From NCBI RefSeq assembly GCF_047246645.1, contig NZ_JBFOKR010000021.1, positions 12,842 to 76,841 of the forward strand: 64,000 nt of DNA, given 5' to 3'. The first letter of the stretch is position 1; each line of letters begins with the position of its first letter. This document shows, in pieces, positions 40,698 through 50,535 of this stretch. A model generated the notes under the pieces. That model had not been told where the DNA came from. It was given only the letters and a program-made list of their open reading frames with translations, and made no database searches. Source of the stretch: Ferdinandcohnia sp047246645 (lineage in GTDB: Bacteria; Bacillota; Bacilli; Bacillales; Bacillaceae_L). A program made the translations under genes and the position numbers.

Positions 40698-41744
40698 ATG
40701 AATAATAATAGATATCTGCTGAAAAAGAAGAAGCGCAGAAAAAAAATAATTTGGTTATTCCTAATCCCACTTTTCACATTACTAATTGGTGCTGGTGTAT
40801 ATGGTGCCTACCTTTTTAATAAAGCATCAAATGTCGCTGCAGATTCAAAAACCGAGCTTAATCGTGGGGAAAAATCAGTAAAGCGTGTTGAACCTGTTGA
40901 TCCTAAGCATGATAATATTTCAATTCTTTTTGTCGGAGTAGATGACAGTGCAACAAGATCAGCTGAATATGGTGATGCAGTTCGTTCTGACGCCCTAATT
41001 TTAGCTACATTAAACGAATCAAAGAAATCAATTGAAATGGTCAGCATTCCACGTGATTCTTATGTGTATGACCCAATCCGTAAGAAGAAAGATAAAATTA
41101 ACCATGCCCATGTCTACAATGGTGTTGATGGAACAATTGCAACAGTAGAGGAATTATTTGATATTCCAGTGGATTATTATGTAAAAATGAATTTTGAAGC
41201 TTTTATCGATGTTGTAGAAGCACTTGATGGTATCACAGTAGATGTACCAGTTTCATTTACAGAGCAAGACAGTAAAGACCGACCAGATGCAATTAGTCTT
41301 AGAAAGGGAATTCAAGAACTTGATGGTGAAGAAGCCCTTGCCCTTGTTAGAACGAGAAAGATTGACAGTGATATTGAACGTGGTAAAAGACAGCAGCTGG
41401 TTGTAAAAGCAATTATCGACAAAGCGATTTCGGTAGGTTCGATTACTAAGTATGGTGGAGTTATTGATGCACTTGGAGATAACATTACGACGAACCTTGC
41501 TTTCGGTGAGATGCTTTCGCTTTACGATTACGCAGCATCTGGACAAAAACTCCAAATTCAAAACCATGTGCTAGAGGGTGTTGATGACTGGACTGATCGA
41601 GGATATTATTACCAGGTAAGTAAAGATAAGCTTGAAATCCTTTCTCAAACACTTAAGGATCACCTTGGTATTACTTCAACAGGACAACGCGATAGTTCTT
41701 CTGAAGAGAGTGTTGAAGACTTTACTTCTGTTGATACAAACTAA
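40698..41744 (+). CDS. tagV: LytR-CpsA-Psr (LCP) family glycopolymer transferase
   Basis: A 348-residue membrane enzyme that moves teichoic-acid-like polymers from undecaprenyl phosphate to peptidoglycan. One N-terminal TM helix (IIWLFLIPLFTLLIGAGVYGAYLF) precedes the extracellular LCP domain, which has the conserved arginines and acids in RSDALILATLN, SIPRDSYVY, KINHAHVYNG and LVRTRKIDSDIERGKRQ. The gene order yvyE-LCP-tagO corresponds to B. subtilis yvhJ (tagV); the family call is firm and the exact orthology is inferred from position. A strong terminator follows. Confidence 0.9.
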   Translation: MNNNRYLLKKKKRRKKIIWLFLIPLFTLLIGAGVYGAYLFNKASNVAADSKTELNRGEKSVKRVEPVDPKHDNISILFVGVDDSATRSAEYGDAVRSDALILATLNESKKSIEMVSIPRDSYVYDPIRKKKDKINHAHVYNGVDGTIATVEELFDIPVDYYVKMNFEAFIDVVEALDGITVDVPVSFTEQDSKDRPDAISLRKGIQELDGEEALALVRTRKIDSDIERGKRQQLVVKAIIDKAISVGSITKYGGVIDALGDNITTNLAFGEMLSLYDYAASGQKLQIQNHVLEGVDDWTDRGYYYQVSKDKLEILSQTLKDHLGITSTGQRDSSSEESVEDFTSVDTN

Positions 41745-41751
41745 TACGAGC

Positions 41752-41784
41752 AAAAGCTATCGGCATTATGCTGATAGCTTTTTT
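41752..41784 (+). terminator. Terminator of the LCP gene
   Basis: Ten-base stem AAAAGCTATC (41752-41761) / GATAGCTTTT (41773-41782) followed by T residues. Confidence 0.9.
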
Positions 41785-42099
41785 ATTTACTAAAAGGGAC
41801 TTCAGTCATGTTTCATAGAAGTTACATTTACTAATTATTTGTAACAAAATTTTTGGGGAAAGGATTGGAGTGGATTTATGCGTGGTTATTTCAAGAGTTA
41901 ACACTACAATAAATTCCGGTATTGGTTGTAAAACATTTGATCCTTAAAGCTGGTGTATAACAAGGTGATACACGTGTCATATAACTCCATAGGTACATCA
42001 TACTCAAAGTTTGGGACCTGGAACTCCCTTGATTGTAGAAATTCACGTTCAACCAAGCACTGTTGTAGTCATTGAGTCCTTAAATTGCCCCCATAACAT
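41785..42099. other. Intergenic region between convergent LCP and tagO genes
   Basis: About 315 bases. No start-to-stop gene is supported. A stretch at about 42000-42100 reads LGPGTPLIVEIHVQPSTVVV on the plus strand, without a start and with stops just upstream. It may be chance or a decayed coding remnant. A small repeat GTGTAT...ATACAC lies near 41955. Confidence 0.3.
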
Positions 42100-42136
42100 A
42101 AAAAAACACACGAACGTAAAACGCGCTCGTGTGTTT
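42100..42136 (-). terminator. Terminator of tagO
   Basis: Ten-base stem AAACACACGA (42104-42113) / TCGTGTGTTT (42127-42136), extended by the T-run on the minus strand. Confidence 0.9.
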
Positions 42137-42144
42137 ATATAAGA

Positions 42145-43203
42145 TTATTTCATTTTTTGTGGAACTTTAATGACACTAAACATATTTAACAACGGACGAT
42201 ATTCTTTTCCAACTAAGCCAATTTTCTCGACGATTAATTCAATTGCAATTAACAATACTACAACTACTACTAGTGATCCCCAAACTGTTGCTTGTGAGAA
42301 CACAACGGCAGATAATCCAAAAATGGCACTCATCCCGTAAATCATAAGCACTGTCTTACGGTGACTGTATCCCAATTTAAGTAGACAGTGGTGTAAATGT
42401 GATTTGTCCGGTGCAGAAAGTGGCTGCTTGTTTACAATACGTCTAATAATTGCAAAGAATGTATCAGATATTGGAACCCCGAGAATAATGACAGGAACAA
42501 TGAAAGAAATTAATGTTACGTTTTTAAATCCTAATAGTGATAATACCGCAATCATATATCCTAAGAATAAGGCCCCTGTATCACCCATGAAAATTTTTGC
42601 TGGGTGGAAATTATAAAATAAAAATCCTAATGTACTAAATAAGACTAATAATCCGATACTAAGAACGAATCCATCACCCATAATAATTGCCATTCCCGAA
42701 ATGGTGATTAAAGCAATGGATGAAACACCAGCAGCAAGTCCGTCAAGTCCATCAATTAAATTGATAGCATTTGTAATCCCCACAATCCAGATAACTGTTA
42801 ACGGGATTGTTAAATAACCCAATTGAAGTTCACCAATACCAAATGGAAGGTTTATCATCTCAACGTCAACGCCATTAAATATTACAACAAATGCCGCTGC
42901 CAGTTGGCCAACTAACTTCCACTTTGCTGAAAGTTCAAATAGATCATCAAGAATTCCAGTTATAACAATGATAATACTACCAATCAAAATTGGCCATTTA
43001 TATGGGCTTTCTGGTTGTAGAATAAGAAAACCAATGATAAAACTTGCAAATATAGCTAATCCTCCTAAACGAGGCATGATTTTTTGATGTACTTTTCGGT
43101 GGTTAGGTTGGTCAGTTGCCCCAATTTTTATTGCCAATTTAATGACCAATGGGGTTAAAAGAATAGCTGCTATAAAGCAGACCAACGATACAATATATAA
43201 CAT
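42145..43203 (-). CDS. tagO: Undecaprenyl-phosphate N-acetylglucosaminyl 1-phosphate transferase
   Basis: A 352-residue integral membrane enzyme of the MraY/WecA family. It starts wall teichoic acid and similar polymers by transferring GlcNAc-1-P from UDP-GlcNAc to undecaprenyl phosphate. About 11 TM helices are visible. Catalytic motifs: TDQPNHRKVHQ, GILDDLFELSAKWK (Asp pair), NAINLIDGLDGLAAG and the HxH motif SHLHHCLLKLGYS. GAGGGGG precedes the ATG. It provides the lipid primer for the downstream glycopolymer genes. Confidence 0.95.
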   Translation of the reverse strand: MLYIVSLVCFIAAILLTPLVIKLAIKIGATDQPNHRKVHQKIMPRLGGLAIFASFIIGFLILQPESPYKWPILIGSIIIVITGILDDLFELSAKWKLVGQLAAAFVVIFNGVDVEMINLPFGIGELQLGYLTIPLTVIWIVGITNAINLIDGLDGLAAGVSSIALITISGMAIIMGDGFVLSIGLLVLFSTLGFLFYNFHPAKIFMGDTGALFLGYMIAVLSLLGFKNVTLISFIVPVIILGVPISDTFFAIIRRIVNKQPLSAPDKSHLHHCLLKLGYSHRKTVLMIYGMSAIFGLSAVVFSQATVWGSLVVVVVLLIAIELIVEKIGLVGKEYRPLLNMFSVIKVPQKMK

Positions 43204-43339
43204 GAAGAATCCCCCTCATCCTTACTGTAACCATTTCAGCGATTTTTAATATCTATATCTCTTAGTATGATTCGTTTCATTTACGTTTTTTTAGACTGTC
43301 CTATAATTATAACTATGCCTATGGCAAACACTAAAGTGG

Positions 43340-43348
43340 ATTATACCA
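43340..43348 (-). promoter_or_regulatory. Extended -10 promoter upstream of tagO
   Basis: Minus strand TGGTATAAT (43348-43340), an extended -10 with no good -35, about 137 bases before the tagO start. Nothing else recognisable lies in 43204-43497. Confidence 0.5.
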
Positions 43349-43497
43349 TAGTCTATTTATTTTGTATAACAGGAAATTTTTGAGCAAAGTATAATCATAG
43401 ATTCCGAGTTATTTGACGTAATAAAAACGAAAAAGTTTCACAATACAGTAAAATTTCTGTAACAGGAGTTAATTTTAGCATCCTAATAAAAGGATAA

Positions 43498-43563
43498 AGC
43501 CCTATTATTTCTACATTAAGTGTTGAGTAGTCGTTTGAACAACTACACTATTTTAATAGGGCT
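43498..43563 (-). terminator. Long inverted repeat after the first GT4 gene
   Basis: Ten-base arms AGCCCTATTA (43498-43507) / TAATAGGGCT (43554-43563) with an inner AGTGT/ACACT helix. It abuts the stop of the upstream gene. The T-tract is poor, so function as a terminator is likely but not certain. Confidence 0.55.
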
Positions 43564-43565
43564 CT

Positions 43566-44666
43566 CTATAAAATACTTCGGTATGCTGTATAAACACTGT
43601 TACTAAAATTAGAGAGTGAATAGATGGATTCTGCCTTCTCATGAAGATTTTTTCCTATTTCGCCTAATCGGTCCTGGTCCTTCAGTGCGATATACTCTTT
43701 AATTTCATGCACCAAGGCCTGTACATTTTTGGAAGGTATGACTCTACCTAGAGAATTGTCAGAAATCAATTCTTTAACTCCTCCTACATCCGTTGAGATA
43801 ACTGGGACATCAGCCCTGGCCGCTTCCAGGATAACAAGCGGAAAACTCTCACTATAAGAGGTTAATATGTTTGCATCTGCGACTAATAATAAACCATGTA
43901 TGTTTTCCTGATGACCTAAGAAAGTAACGTGGTCCTCAATTCCTAATTGTTTAGCTCTCCCCTGGAGTTCCTGTGAAATTGGTCCGTCACCAACTAGTAA
44001 CAGTTGAACCTGCGGGTACACCTTACTAACCTCAGAAATTGCCTCAAACGCAATTACATGCCCCTTAACGGGATGTAATCTAGCAATCATCATAATAACA
44101 AAATCATCATTCTTCACACCTAATTCATCTCTTGTTATAGGTGTGTATTCCGGTATATCAAAGTCAATTCCATTATAAATGGTAGTAATTTTGTTCCGAT
44201 TAAAACCAAAATCAACTAGCATATTTGTGAAATTGTTTGAGATTGCAAAGAAATGATCCATTTTTTTTAACGAAAGAAAATGCAGTTTCGTAAATACCTT
44301 GCCCTTTAGTCCGCCTTCTAAAAAATCATCACGTGGATCGCTGTGGATCGTTGTAACCCATTTGCAATTCGTGGAACCTTTTAAAAGAAATGCATATAGA
44401 TTAGCTCTTGGTCCATGAGTATGAACAATATCTATTTCATTTTTATTAATAAAGTCCCTTATTCTTTTTAGGATTGATAAATCATAGCGAGATGATTGTG
44501 TAAAGAGTTCGACTTTAATGCCGAGCTGCTTTGCTCTATTCGCCATCTCTCCCTCTTCAAAAACACCTAAGATAAATTCTTCCCGATTCAGTGCATTTAG
44601 TAATGAAAGAATGTGAATCATTCCCCCACCAGTTTCCGCACCGGCATTTAAGTGAAGTACCTTCAT
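43566..44666 (-). CDS. Glycosyltransferase family 4
   Basis: A 366-residue GT-B glycosyltransferase. The N-terminal acceptor domain has the glycine-rich start MKVLHLNAGAETGGGMIHIL. The C-terminal nucleotide-sugar domain has ARLHPVKGHVIAFEA, the loop LLVGDGPISQEL and the EX7E-type region SYSESFPLVILEAARADVPVISTDVGG. It acts in the cytoplasm on a lipid-linked saccharide; donor and acceptor are unknown. AGGGGG precedes the ATG. It is the last of a run of minus-strand GT genes. Confidence 0.88.
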   Translation of the reverse strand: MKVLHLNAGAETGGGMIHILSLLNALNREEFILGVFEEGEMANRAKQLGIKVELFTQSSRYDLSILKRIRDFINKNEIDIVHTHGPRANLYAFLLKGSTNCKWVTTIHSDPRDDFLEGGLKGKVFTKLHFLSLKKMDHFFAISNNFTNMLVDFGFNRNKITTIYNGIDFDIPEYTPITRDELGVKNDDFVIMMIARLHPVKGHVIAFEAISEVSKVYPQVQLLLVGDGPISQELQGRAKQLGIEDHVTFLGHQENIHGLLLVADANILTSYSESFPLVILEAARADVPVISTDVGGVKELISDNSLGRVIPSKNVQALVHEIKEYIALKDQDRLGEIGKNLHEKAESIYSLSNFSNSVYTAYRSIL

Positions 44667-44692
44667 TGTATCCCCCTATAAAACTGTAGAAT

Positions 44693-45970
44693 TTATTCCT
44701 TGGAATTTTTATTAATTATTTCGTGCATTCTTTCAAAGCGCTTTTCCCAGGTTGAATTATGAAGAAAATCCTTTAGTTCCTCATACCGAATCTCTGAATT
44801 TAAAATGCTGATATACAATGTAGATATCGCATTTTGCACATCAGAGTAGGTATTCGCATGAATCACATACGGATACTCACCAATATGGGGGATCCCTGTA
44901 GATACTGTCGGTAGTCCAAAATATAAATACTCATATATCTTTATTGGGTCTACCGCCTCTGATAATTTGCTATGTTTAAACGGTATGATTCCAACATGCC
45001 AGTTACTTACAAATTCATAAAGTTCACTTGGGTGTACTTTACCGTAATACTTTATATTAGTTGATTTACTAATGCGGTCCAGCAAATGATCTGGAACCCC
45101 ATGTCCCACTAAGTGAATAACATTCTGTTTATTTTCTGCAAGAGCAAAAATAAGAGCATAATCAAACCAAGAATCTGTTAAATGTCCAAAATAGCCAATA
45201 TGAACCTTCTTATCGCCAGCCTCTGTTCGTAAAGCTACATTCTCTTTCTTAGATAGACTTTCTTGAAAACCGTTACCAATAACATAGATGTCGTCTCTAA
45301 TATAAGAAAACTTTTGTTTTAATGGTTCAGATACAGCAAAGACAAAATTTGAGTTCTTGATGATTTGTTCTTCTATCTCTTTTTTGTACCACGGAGCATG
45401 TCCAACTTTAAAAAATTCTTCCCATTCATCCATGTTATCGTAAACAGTGATGTAGTTCTTCTTTTTTAATACTTCTAGAGGTTCATGGAATGCCTTTGCT
45501 GGGAATGTAGTGATAAATGTTTTATCCTGTATGTCGTTTAAGATATCCAATTGCTCTAACCCATAGATAAGGTCGTACATAGGTATTTGATAGATATTCT
45601 TGTATACCTTTTGGTAATTCTTTTCTAATTTTTCGTGGGTATCAAATTGCCACACAACATAAATAACTGCATGGTTTTGATCTGCTAGGTATTTTGCAAG
45701 GTTTATGGTACGTTGGTTATAAACCTCGTCAAATTCTAACGCAGACGTAATAATTTTTACGCCTTTTATTTCAGATGCATGATACGCTCTCAAAATTTCA
45801 TTATAAATAACTGGAATTTGTTTATTTTCTTTATAAATCATACGGTCCATTCCACTCATAGCCATTAATCTGCTGTTTGCTTTTTTAATGGTAGTTAACA
45901 CACCGTCGCGTTTCATTGCATTTGTAAATTTACCAATACTTTGTTTTAGTAAAAGAAGCTTATCACTCAT
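44693..45970 (-). CDS. Putative glycosyltransferase (GT-B, TuaH-like layout)
   Basis: A 425-residue protein. An N-terminal region without clear motifs (MSDKLLLLKQSIGKFTNAMK) is followed by a GT-B body with NQRTINLAKYLADQNHAVIYVVW, ITVYDNMDEWEEFF, FVFAVSEPLKQKF and the C-terminal donor domain HIGYFGHLTDSWFDYALIFALAE ... VGIIPFKHSKLSEAVDPIKIYEYL. This layout resembles B. subtilis TuaH and related surface-polymer GTs. The donor sugar cannot be read. AAGGAGA precedes the start; it is part of the GT operon. Confidence 0.82.
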   Translation of the reverse strand: MSDKLLLLKQSIGKFTNAMKRDGVLTTIKKANSRLMAMSGMDRMIYKENKQIPVIYNEILRAYHASEIKGVKIITSALEFDEVYNQRTINLAKYLADQNHAVIYVVWQFDTHEKLEKNYQKVYKNIYQIPMYDLIYGLEQLDILNDIQDKTFITTFPAKAFHEPLEVLKKKNYITVYDNMDEWEEFFKVGHAPWYKKEIEEQIIKNSNFVFAVSEPLKQKFSYIRDDIYVIGNGFQESLSKKENVALRTEAGDKKVHIGYFGHLTDSWFDYALIFALAENKQNVIHLVGHGVPDHLLDRISKSTNIKYYGKVHPSELYEFVSNWHVGIIPFKHSKLSEAVDPIKIYEYLYFGLPTVSTGIPHIGEYPYVIHANTYSDVQNAISTLYISILNSEIRYEELKDFLHNSTWEKRFERMHEIINKNSKE

Positions 45971-46012
45971 TCGTTTCTCCTTCAGTACGCTAAATTGATT
46001 TTTCTAAGCCCC

Positions 46013-47113
46013 TTATTTTAAAAGGGTCTTATATAAATTCTTATACTTTTCAATCATAATCTCATTACTGAAATGTTTTTGGAAGTCTTCGGCTGCATTT
46101 TTTTCCATTTCTTTTTTAAGATTTTCATCATTAAGTAGAGTCTTAATTTTACTTACCATCGCATCGATGTCCTTCATAGTTACTAAGAAACCGTTTCTTC
46201 TATCATCGATAACCTCAGCTGTGTTACCAACATCTGTAACAACAACTGCTTTTCCATATGCCATTGCCTCAAGTAATGTTAATGGCGCGCCTTCCCACAA
46301 TGAAGACATCACATATATATCCATAACCTTAAAGAGTTCGTTAACCTTTTCTACATGCCCTAAAAATAATATATTTTCCTCTGTTTGGGCAATTCCCTTT
46401 AATTTAGCCGTGTATTCTGCATCACCAGTTCCAGGTATTAGAAAATAAAGATTTTTATATTCCTTGTTTAATCGTTTGGCCACTTCAATGAAATATTCGA
46501 GTCCCTTTTGCACATCGATGCGGGATAAAGTACTAATGATTATAGAATCCTGTGGTAAACCCAATTCTTTTTTTATCTCATTACGATCTCGATTAGTTTG
46601 AATTAGTCTTTCCGAATCAATCGAGTTACGAATGGATATACAATTATTTTTATTAAAAATTAAAAAATGCTTTTTATTGAAGCGATTCACTGATTCCGAA
46701 ACGGAAACAATTCGATCTGCAAGATTTAAATAGAAACTATATTTTATTTTACCCCAAGGATTAACAAAGAATTGATATGTATTGTGCGTAGTTTCTATTA
46801 ATTTCACCTTTGCTTTTTTTGCTGCAAGCATTCCATCTAAACAAAAATGGGTTTGTATAATATCAATACGTTCGTCATCGATCAGTTTTGCAAGATTGTT
46901 CACGCGTGCTTTCTTCGTGGAGCTCTCCTTTATTTCATAACAAATAAATCCCTTTTGTTTAAGTCTGTCACTTACATCTCCACCGCGGAAATAAGCTACA
47001 CGTACATCAAACACATCATCATTGGTATTTTTGACTAGGTTATAAATAACCTCTTCAAGACCACCTTTATCAAGTGAATCTGTAACATGTAAAATTTTTA
47101 TTCGATTTCCCAT
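46013..47113 (-). CDS. Glycosyltransferase family 4
   Basis: A 366-residue GT4. It has the N-terminal motif ILHVTDSLDKGGLEEVIYNL, ETTHNTYQFFVNPWGK, IDVQKGLEYFIEVAKRL in the donor domain, LFLGHVEKVNELFKVMDIYVMSS, and the EX7E motif LWEGAPLTLLEAMAYGKAVV. The start is at 47113, the second of two adjacent ATGs, because GAGGAG is five bases from it. The linkage made is unknown. Confidence 0.88.
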   Translation of the reverse strand: MGNRIKILHVTDSLDKGGLEEVIYNLVKNTNDDVFDVRVAYFRGGDVSDRLKQKGFICYEIKESSTKKARVNNLAKLIDDERIDIIQTHFCLDGMLAAKKAKVKLIETTHNTYQFFVNPWGKIKYSFYLNLADRIVSVSESVNRFNKKHFLIFNKNNCISIRNSIDSERLIQTNRDRNEIKKELGLPQDSIIISTLSRIDVQKGLEYFIEVAKRLNKEYKNLYFLIPGTGDAEYTAKLKGIAQTEENILFLGHVEKVNELFKVMDIYVMSSLWEGAPLTLLEAMAYGKAVVVTDVGNTAEVIDDRRNGFLVTMKDIDAMVSKIKTLLNDENLKKEMEKNAAEDFQKHFSNEIMIEKYKNLYKTLLK

Positions 47114-47149
47114 CATATCTCCTCACTACCTTCTATAGCTGTACTCACT

Positions 47150-47878
47150 TTATCCTTTGAATTTCTTCAAAATTACCTTAATTATGAACTGAGGTAATGC
47201 TAGCATTCGTTTCCATCTTGATGGTTGCTTTACTAATCTATAGAACCACTCAAGATTTAGTTTTTGCCATATTTCCGGTGCACGCTTTACATTACCAGCG
47301 ATAACATCAAAGCTTCCACCTACACCTATGAATATTCCCTTATTCATCTGCTTCAGGTTTTGATAAATCCACTTCTCTTGTCTTGGTACGCCTAAAGCAA
47401 CAAATACTAAATCCGGTTGTAAATCCTTTATCTGATTTGATATTTCTATATTATTGCTATCAAAGAACCCATGATGGGAACCCACAATTTGTACATTCTC
47501 ATATTGTTTTTCAATATTCGAAATAGTTTTTGCTAATACCGTTTCTTCTGCACCAAGAAGGTAGACCTTATATGATTCATTATTCGCAACTTCTAGAAGT
47601 TTTAACATTAAGTCATATCCCGCTACACGTTCTGGTAAAGGGTTTTGTAAGATTTTTGATGCGATTACCACCCCTATTCCATCAGCGATAACCATATTTG
47701 CTGAATCTAATGCTTTTTTATACTCTTCATCTTGGATAGACTGCATCACAATTTCAGGATTTGCTGTTACGATAAAAGTTTTTTCCTCATTTTTTAATCG
47801 AGTTGTAAGAGTGTTAACTAATTGCAACAATGTTGTGTTGATGAACTCTACACCCAATATATCTACTTTGTTTTTCAT
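47150..47878 (-). CDS. tagA: WecG/TagA/CpsF family ManNAc transferase
   Basis: A 242-residue GT26 enzyme. TagA adds N-acetylmannosamine to undecaprenyl-PP-GlcNAc, the product of TagO, making the linkage disaccharide of wall teichoic acid. Family features: ILGVEFINTTLLQLV, VTANPEIVMQ, IADGIGVVIASK (with the catalytic Asp), GVPRQEKWIYQNL and GGSFDVIAGNVKRAPEIWQKLNLEWFYRL. GAGGAG is 13 bases before the ATG, somewhat distant. With tagO nearby it suggests a TagO/TagA-type primer for the local polymer. Confidence 0.9.
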   Translation of the reverse strand: MKNKVDILGVEFINTTLLQLVNTLTTRLKNEEKTFIVTANPEIVMQSIQDEEYKKALDSANMVIADGIGVVIASKILQNPLPERVAGYDLMLKLLEVANNESYKVYLLGAEETVLAKTISNIEKQYENVQIVGSHHGFFDSNNIEISNQIKDLQPDLVFVALGVPRQEKWIYQNLKQMNKGIFIGVGGSFDVIAGNVKRAPEIWQKLNLEWFYRLVKQPSRWKRMLALPQFIIKVILKKFKG

Positions 47879-47942
47879 TTATATTTTTCTACTCCTCAAC
47901 ATCATAATTTGAATCGTCTATACAAGTACAACAATATTGCGC

Positions 47943-47979
47943 AAAAAGGAAAAGCCTCAAAAGAAGTAGCTTTTCCTTT
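47943..47979 (-). terminator. Terminator between the Wzy-like gene and tagA
   Basis: Eleven-base stem AAAGGAAAAGC (47945-47955) / GCTTTTCCTTT (47969-47979), then TT on the minus strand. Confidence 0.75.
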
Positions 47980-47986
47980 CTTTTCT

Positions 47987-49366
47987 CTATTCTATCTCTA
48001 AGTCAACCAGTAAATATGCAAACTGTACCATAAAGAATATAATAACACCTGGTGCAGTCAATACATGACCCGCCGTAAAGGCGATTCCGAGACCTAATGC
48101 TAAGCCGCTTGCAATAAGGGCATACTTAATGTTGAATATTTTACTGAAGTTTTTAACAACTGCTACAACTAATAATATTCCGTAGTATAAGAACGGGAAG
48201 ATAATCATAATAAAGCCAATAATACCAAATGAATAGAACAAATCATGGAAGTCGCGTTCAATTAATTTTGCATGTTCTTCAAAATTGCCGCCATATCCCA
48301 TTCCGAACAATCGCTGCATAACAGATGCATCTTGATAGTATTCTTTATACATCTCTTCATATAATTGTCGGCCACTAAATAGTAATGCCTCTGTCTGTTC
48401 TTGCTGGTGTGTTTCATTAACTGTCTCCGGGTCTACTGCAGGATCTTCCGTTTCAGTCCCAGTATTAGTTCCTTGATCTTCCTGCTCTTGGAGTGACTGA
48501 TAATGCAGATTTGTATTTACTGCCATTGGAGTATGTGGCGTAAATACAATAAGCAACCCAAGAATAACAACTGCCACAATAGTATTGAGTAATATACCAG
48601 GCTTTGCGTCACTTTTCTTACGAGTAATAATGAATCGAAGTAACCCCATGAAAATTGTAATTGCAAATACAATAACAATCGCACCGTAGCCAACTTTTGT
48701 TCCAATTGCTAGCAGCGAAAAAATCATAAGGAGCGAAGGAATCCAATAATATAATTGCTTCCAGGACTTTGTTTTATCGATTGAATATAACACTACAATA
48801 GGTAACGAAATCGCAAGCAAAGTTCCTAGTTCATTTGCTGCAAAGAACCAACCTTTAGAACCCGACTTCATGTAATCATAGCTTCCATAATCAGTACCTG
48901 TCACAATGGAAACAACCATAATGATATTGGTAATAAGGGACGCATATACAATTGAATTCTTCATTTTATCTTCTATAGTTGTGTTGGCACGTAACGCTTT
49001 AAAAACGAGAATGTAACTACCCAACATTAAATAAGGATACATAGTCTTAGCTACTAGCTTAATTTCTTCTCCCATATAAATTGGAGATTTTGATAAGTAA
49101 TTATTCACAAACCCAATAAGCAATACAATACCTAATCCAATTAGATAGATAATATATTTTCTGTTGTCCTTTTCTTTTGCCCTTATTAATAAAAATACGG
49201 CTGCTGCAACCATGACAATCATCCGAACAATAATACCAACTGTTATATTGATTTCGAGAACAAGTATACAAAAAGCTGTAAGTAAATCTAAGATTGGTTG
49301 AAGTATGATAAAAAGCAGTAAAAAGGATTCAAATTTATTTTCAGAGTTATTCCAGTTAGCAATCAT
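47987..49366 (-). CDS. O-antigen ligase/polymerase (Wzy-like) membrane protein
   Basis: A 459-residue membrane protein with about 12 hydrophobic helices and one large acidic extracytoplasmic loop (SLQEQEDQGTNTGTETED... to about residue 375) that ends with the family-like segment MGYGGNFEEHAKLIERDFHDLFYSFGIIG. Such enzymes (TuaE, Wzy, WaaL) polymerise or ligate lipid-linked repeat units outside the membrane. The start at 49366 has AAGGA five bases upstream; a longer form would add 23 residues. It is divergent from licD. Confidence 0.82.
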   Translation of the reverse strand: MIANWNNSENKFESFLLLFIILQPILDLLTAFCILVLEINITVGIIVRMIVMVAAAVFLLIRAKEKDNRKYIIYLIGLGIVLLIGFVNNYLSKSPIYMGEEIKLVAKTMYPYLMLGSYILVFKALRANTTIEDKMKNSIVYASLITNIIMVVSIVTGTDYGSYDYMKSGSKGWFFAANELGTLLAISLPIVVLYSIDKTKSWKQLYYWIPSLLMIFSLLAIGTKVGYGAIVIVFAITIFMGLLRFIITRKKSDAKPGILLNTIVAVVILGLLIVFTPHTPMAVNTNLHYQSLQEQEDQGTNTGTETEDPAVDPETVNETHQQEQTEALLFSGRQLYEEMYKEYYQDASVMQRLFGMGYGGNFEEHAKLIERDFHDLFYSFGIIGFIMIIFPFLYYGILLVVAVVKNFSKIFNIKYALIASGLALGLGIAFTAGHVLTAPGVIIFFMVQFAYLLVDLEIE

Positions 49367-49734
49367 ATAATTCCTTACCCCTTTAGTTATATATAACATT
49401 ATTACTAATGCTTTAAGTAATTTTAGATAATCCAATCAAAAGAATAACATATTCAGACAGCAAATTAAATGGAAATTATCTAAAAAGAACCTTTTTTGTA
49501 GATTTATGTTACTTTTTGTAAATAACTAAAAATGTCTAAAAATTATTTATTACATCTTTCGATAAGATACAATTCATTCGTGTCCGTTTCCACCAAATTA
49601 TTAAATCATTCCATTTGGACTATATGATATAATGATTTATTGTTGATTTACCATTTTCCTTTGTGTAAATTGAATCATAGAGAATAAATAGCAATAATAC
49701 AGTTTTTGCTTTTAATATGGAGGGAACTAATTTT
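49367..49734. other. Divergent intergenic region between the Wzy-like gene and licD
   Basis: About 370 AT-rich bases. An extended -10 TGATATAAT lies at 49625-49633 for licD. TTGGAC (49615-49620) with TATTGT 17 bases downstream is an alternative. No gene or strong RNA structure was seen. Confidence 0.45.
49625..49633 (+). promoter_or_regulatory. Extended -10 promoter of licD-flippase
   Basis: TGATATAAT with a poor -35, about 100 bases before the licD start. Confidence 0.5.
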
Positions 49735-50508
49735 ATGTTGATTTCACAAAACGACACTCCACTTCGATCAGCCCAACTAACTATGGTTGAAATGATGAAG
49801 GTTGTTCACTCAGTGTGTGTCGAACATAACATATCGTATTGGCTTTCTGATGGATCTTTGTTAGGTTCTGAAAGGCATAAAGGTTTTATACCCTGGGATG
49901 ACGACTCAGATATTGGAATGTTGCGAGATGACTACAATAAATTTGCAAAAGTTATAGCAGACAAGCTTCCATCAAAATTTCATATTGAAACGGAAACCGT
50001 TCATACCCATGGAAAACATAATTGGTTAAAAATATTATACCTTGATGATTTTGAATGGGAAGATTGGAATGGTGAAAATAGAAAAGGTATTTCAATCGAT
50101 ATTTTTCCTTTTGATTTTGTTCAAGCTCCAAATCACAAAACACCACTTGAAAAAGGTGTCCATCGACTTGCCAGTATACTATATCCAGAAAACGTTACAG
50201 GGTTAAAAGATTTAATCCGAAGAATCATATATAATTCCAAAATTCACAACATGTATACAAAAGTCAATAAGCCTTCGAAGTATATAACGTATGGAATCGA
50301 AACACCGTACTTTGGTTGGGCATATTTTGAAGTTGATGATATATTCCCACTGCAAATGGGAGAATTCGAAAACAATCAATTTTATATTCCTAGGAATCCT
50401 AGCCGATATCTCACTACTCTTTATGGAGATGATTATATGGAGTTACCTGAGGAATCAAAAAGACAAAGCCATATGACAAACCTTTCCTTTTCAAAAGATC
50501 ACCAATAA
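49735..50508 (+). CDS. LicD family phosphotransferase
   Basis: A 257-residue LicD-type nucleotidyl/phosphotransferase. The family signature SYWLSDGSLLGSERHKGFIPWDDDSDIGM, with the metal-binding Asp cluster, lies near residues 37-65. Further support is GISIDIFPFDFV and the C-terminal YLTTLYGDDYMELP. LicD proteins transfer phosphocholine or a related phosphorylated group from CDP to a surface glycan. The start at 49735 is chosen over 49717 because the upstream ATG overlaps the Shine-Dalgarno GGAGGG. It lies 27 bases before the flippase gene. Confidence 0.92.
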   Translation: MLISQNDTPLRSAQLTMVEMMKVVHSVCVEHNISYWLSDGSLLGSERHKGFIPWDDDSDIGMLRDDYNKFAKVIADKLPSKFHIETETVHTHGKHNWLKILYLDDFEWEDWNGENRKGISIDIFPFDFVQAPNHKTPLEKGVHRLASILYPENVTGLKDLIRRIIYNSKIHNMYTKVNKPSKYITYGIETPYFGWAYFEVDDIFPLQMGEFENNQFYIPRNPSRYLTTLYGDDYMELPEESKRQSHMTNLSFSKDHQ

Positions 50509-50535
50509 TTTATACCGAAGGGTAAGAAATTAATA

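Noticed and set aside
42000..42100. Short coding-looking stretch between the LCP gene and tagO
   Set aside because: No start codon, stops immediately upstream and no family recognised; kept only as a remark on the region.
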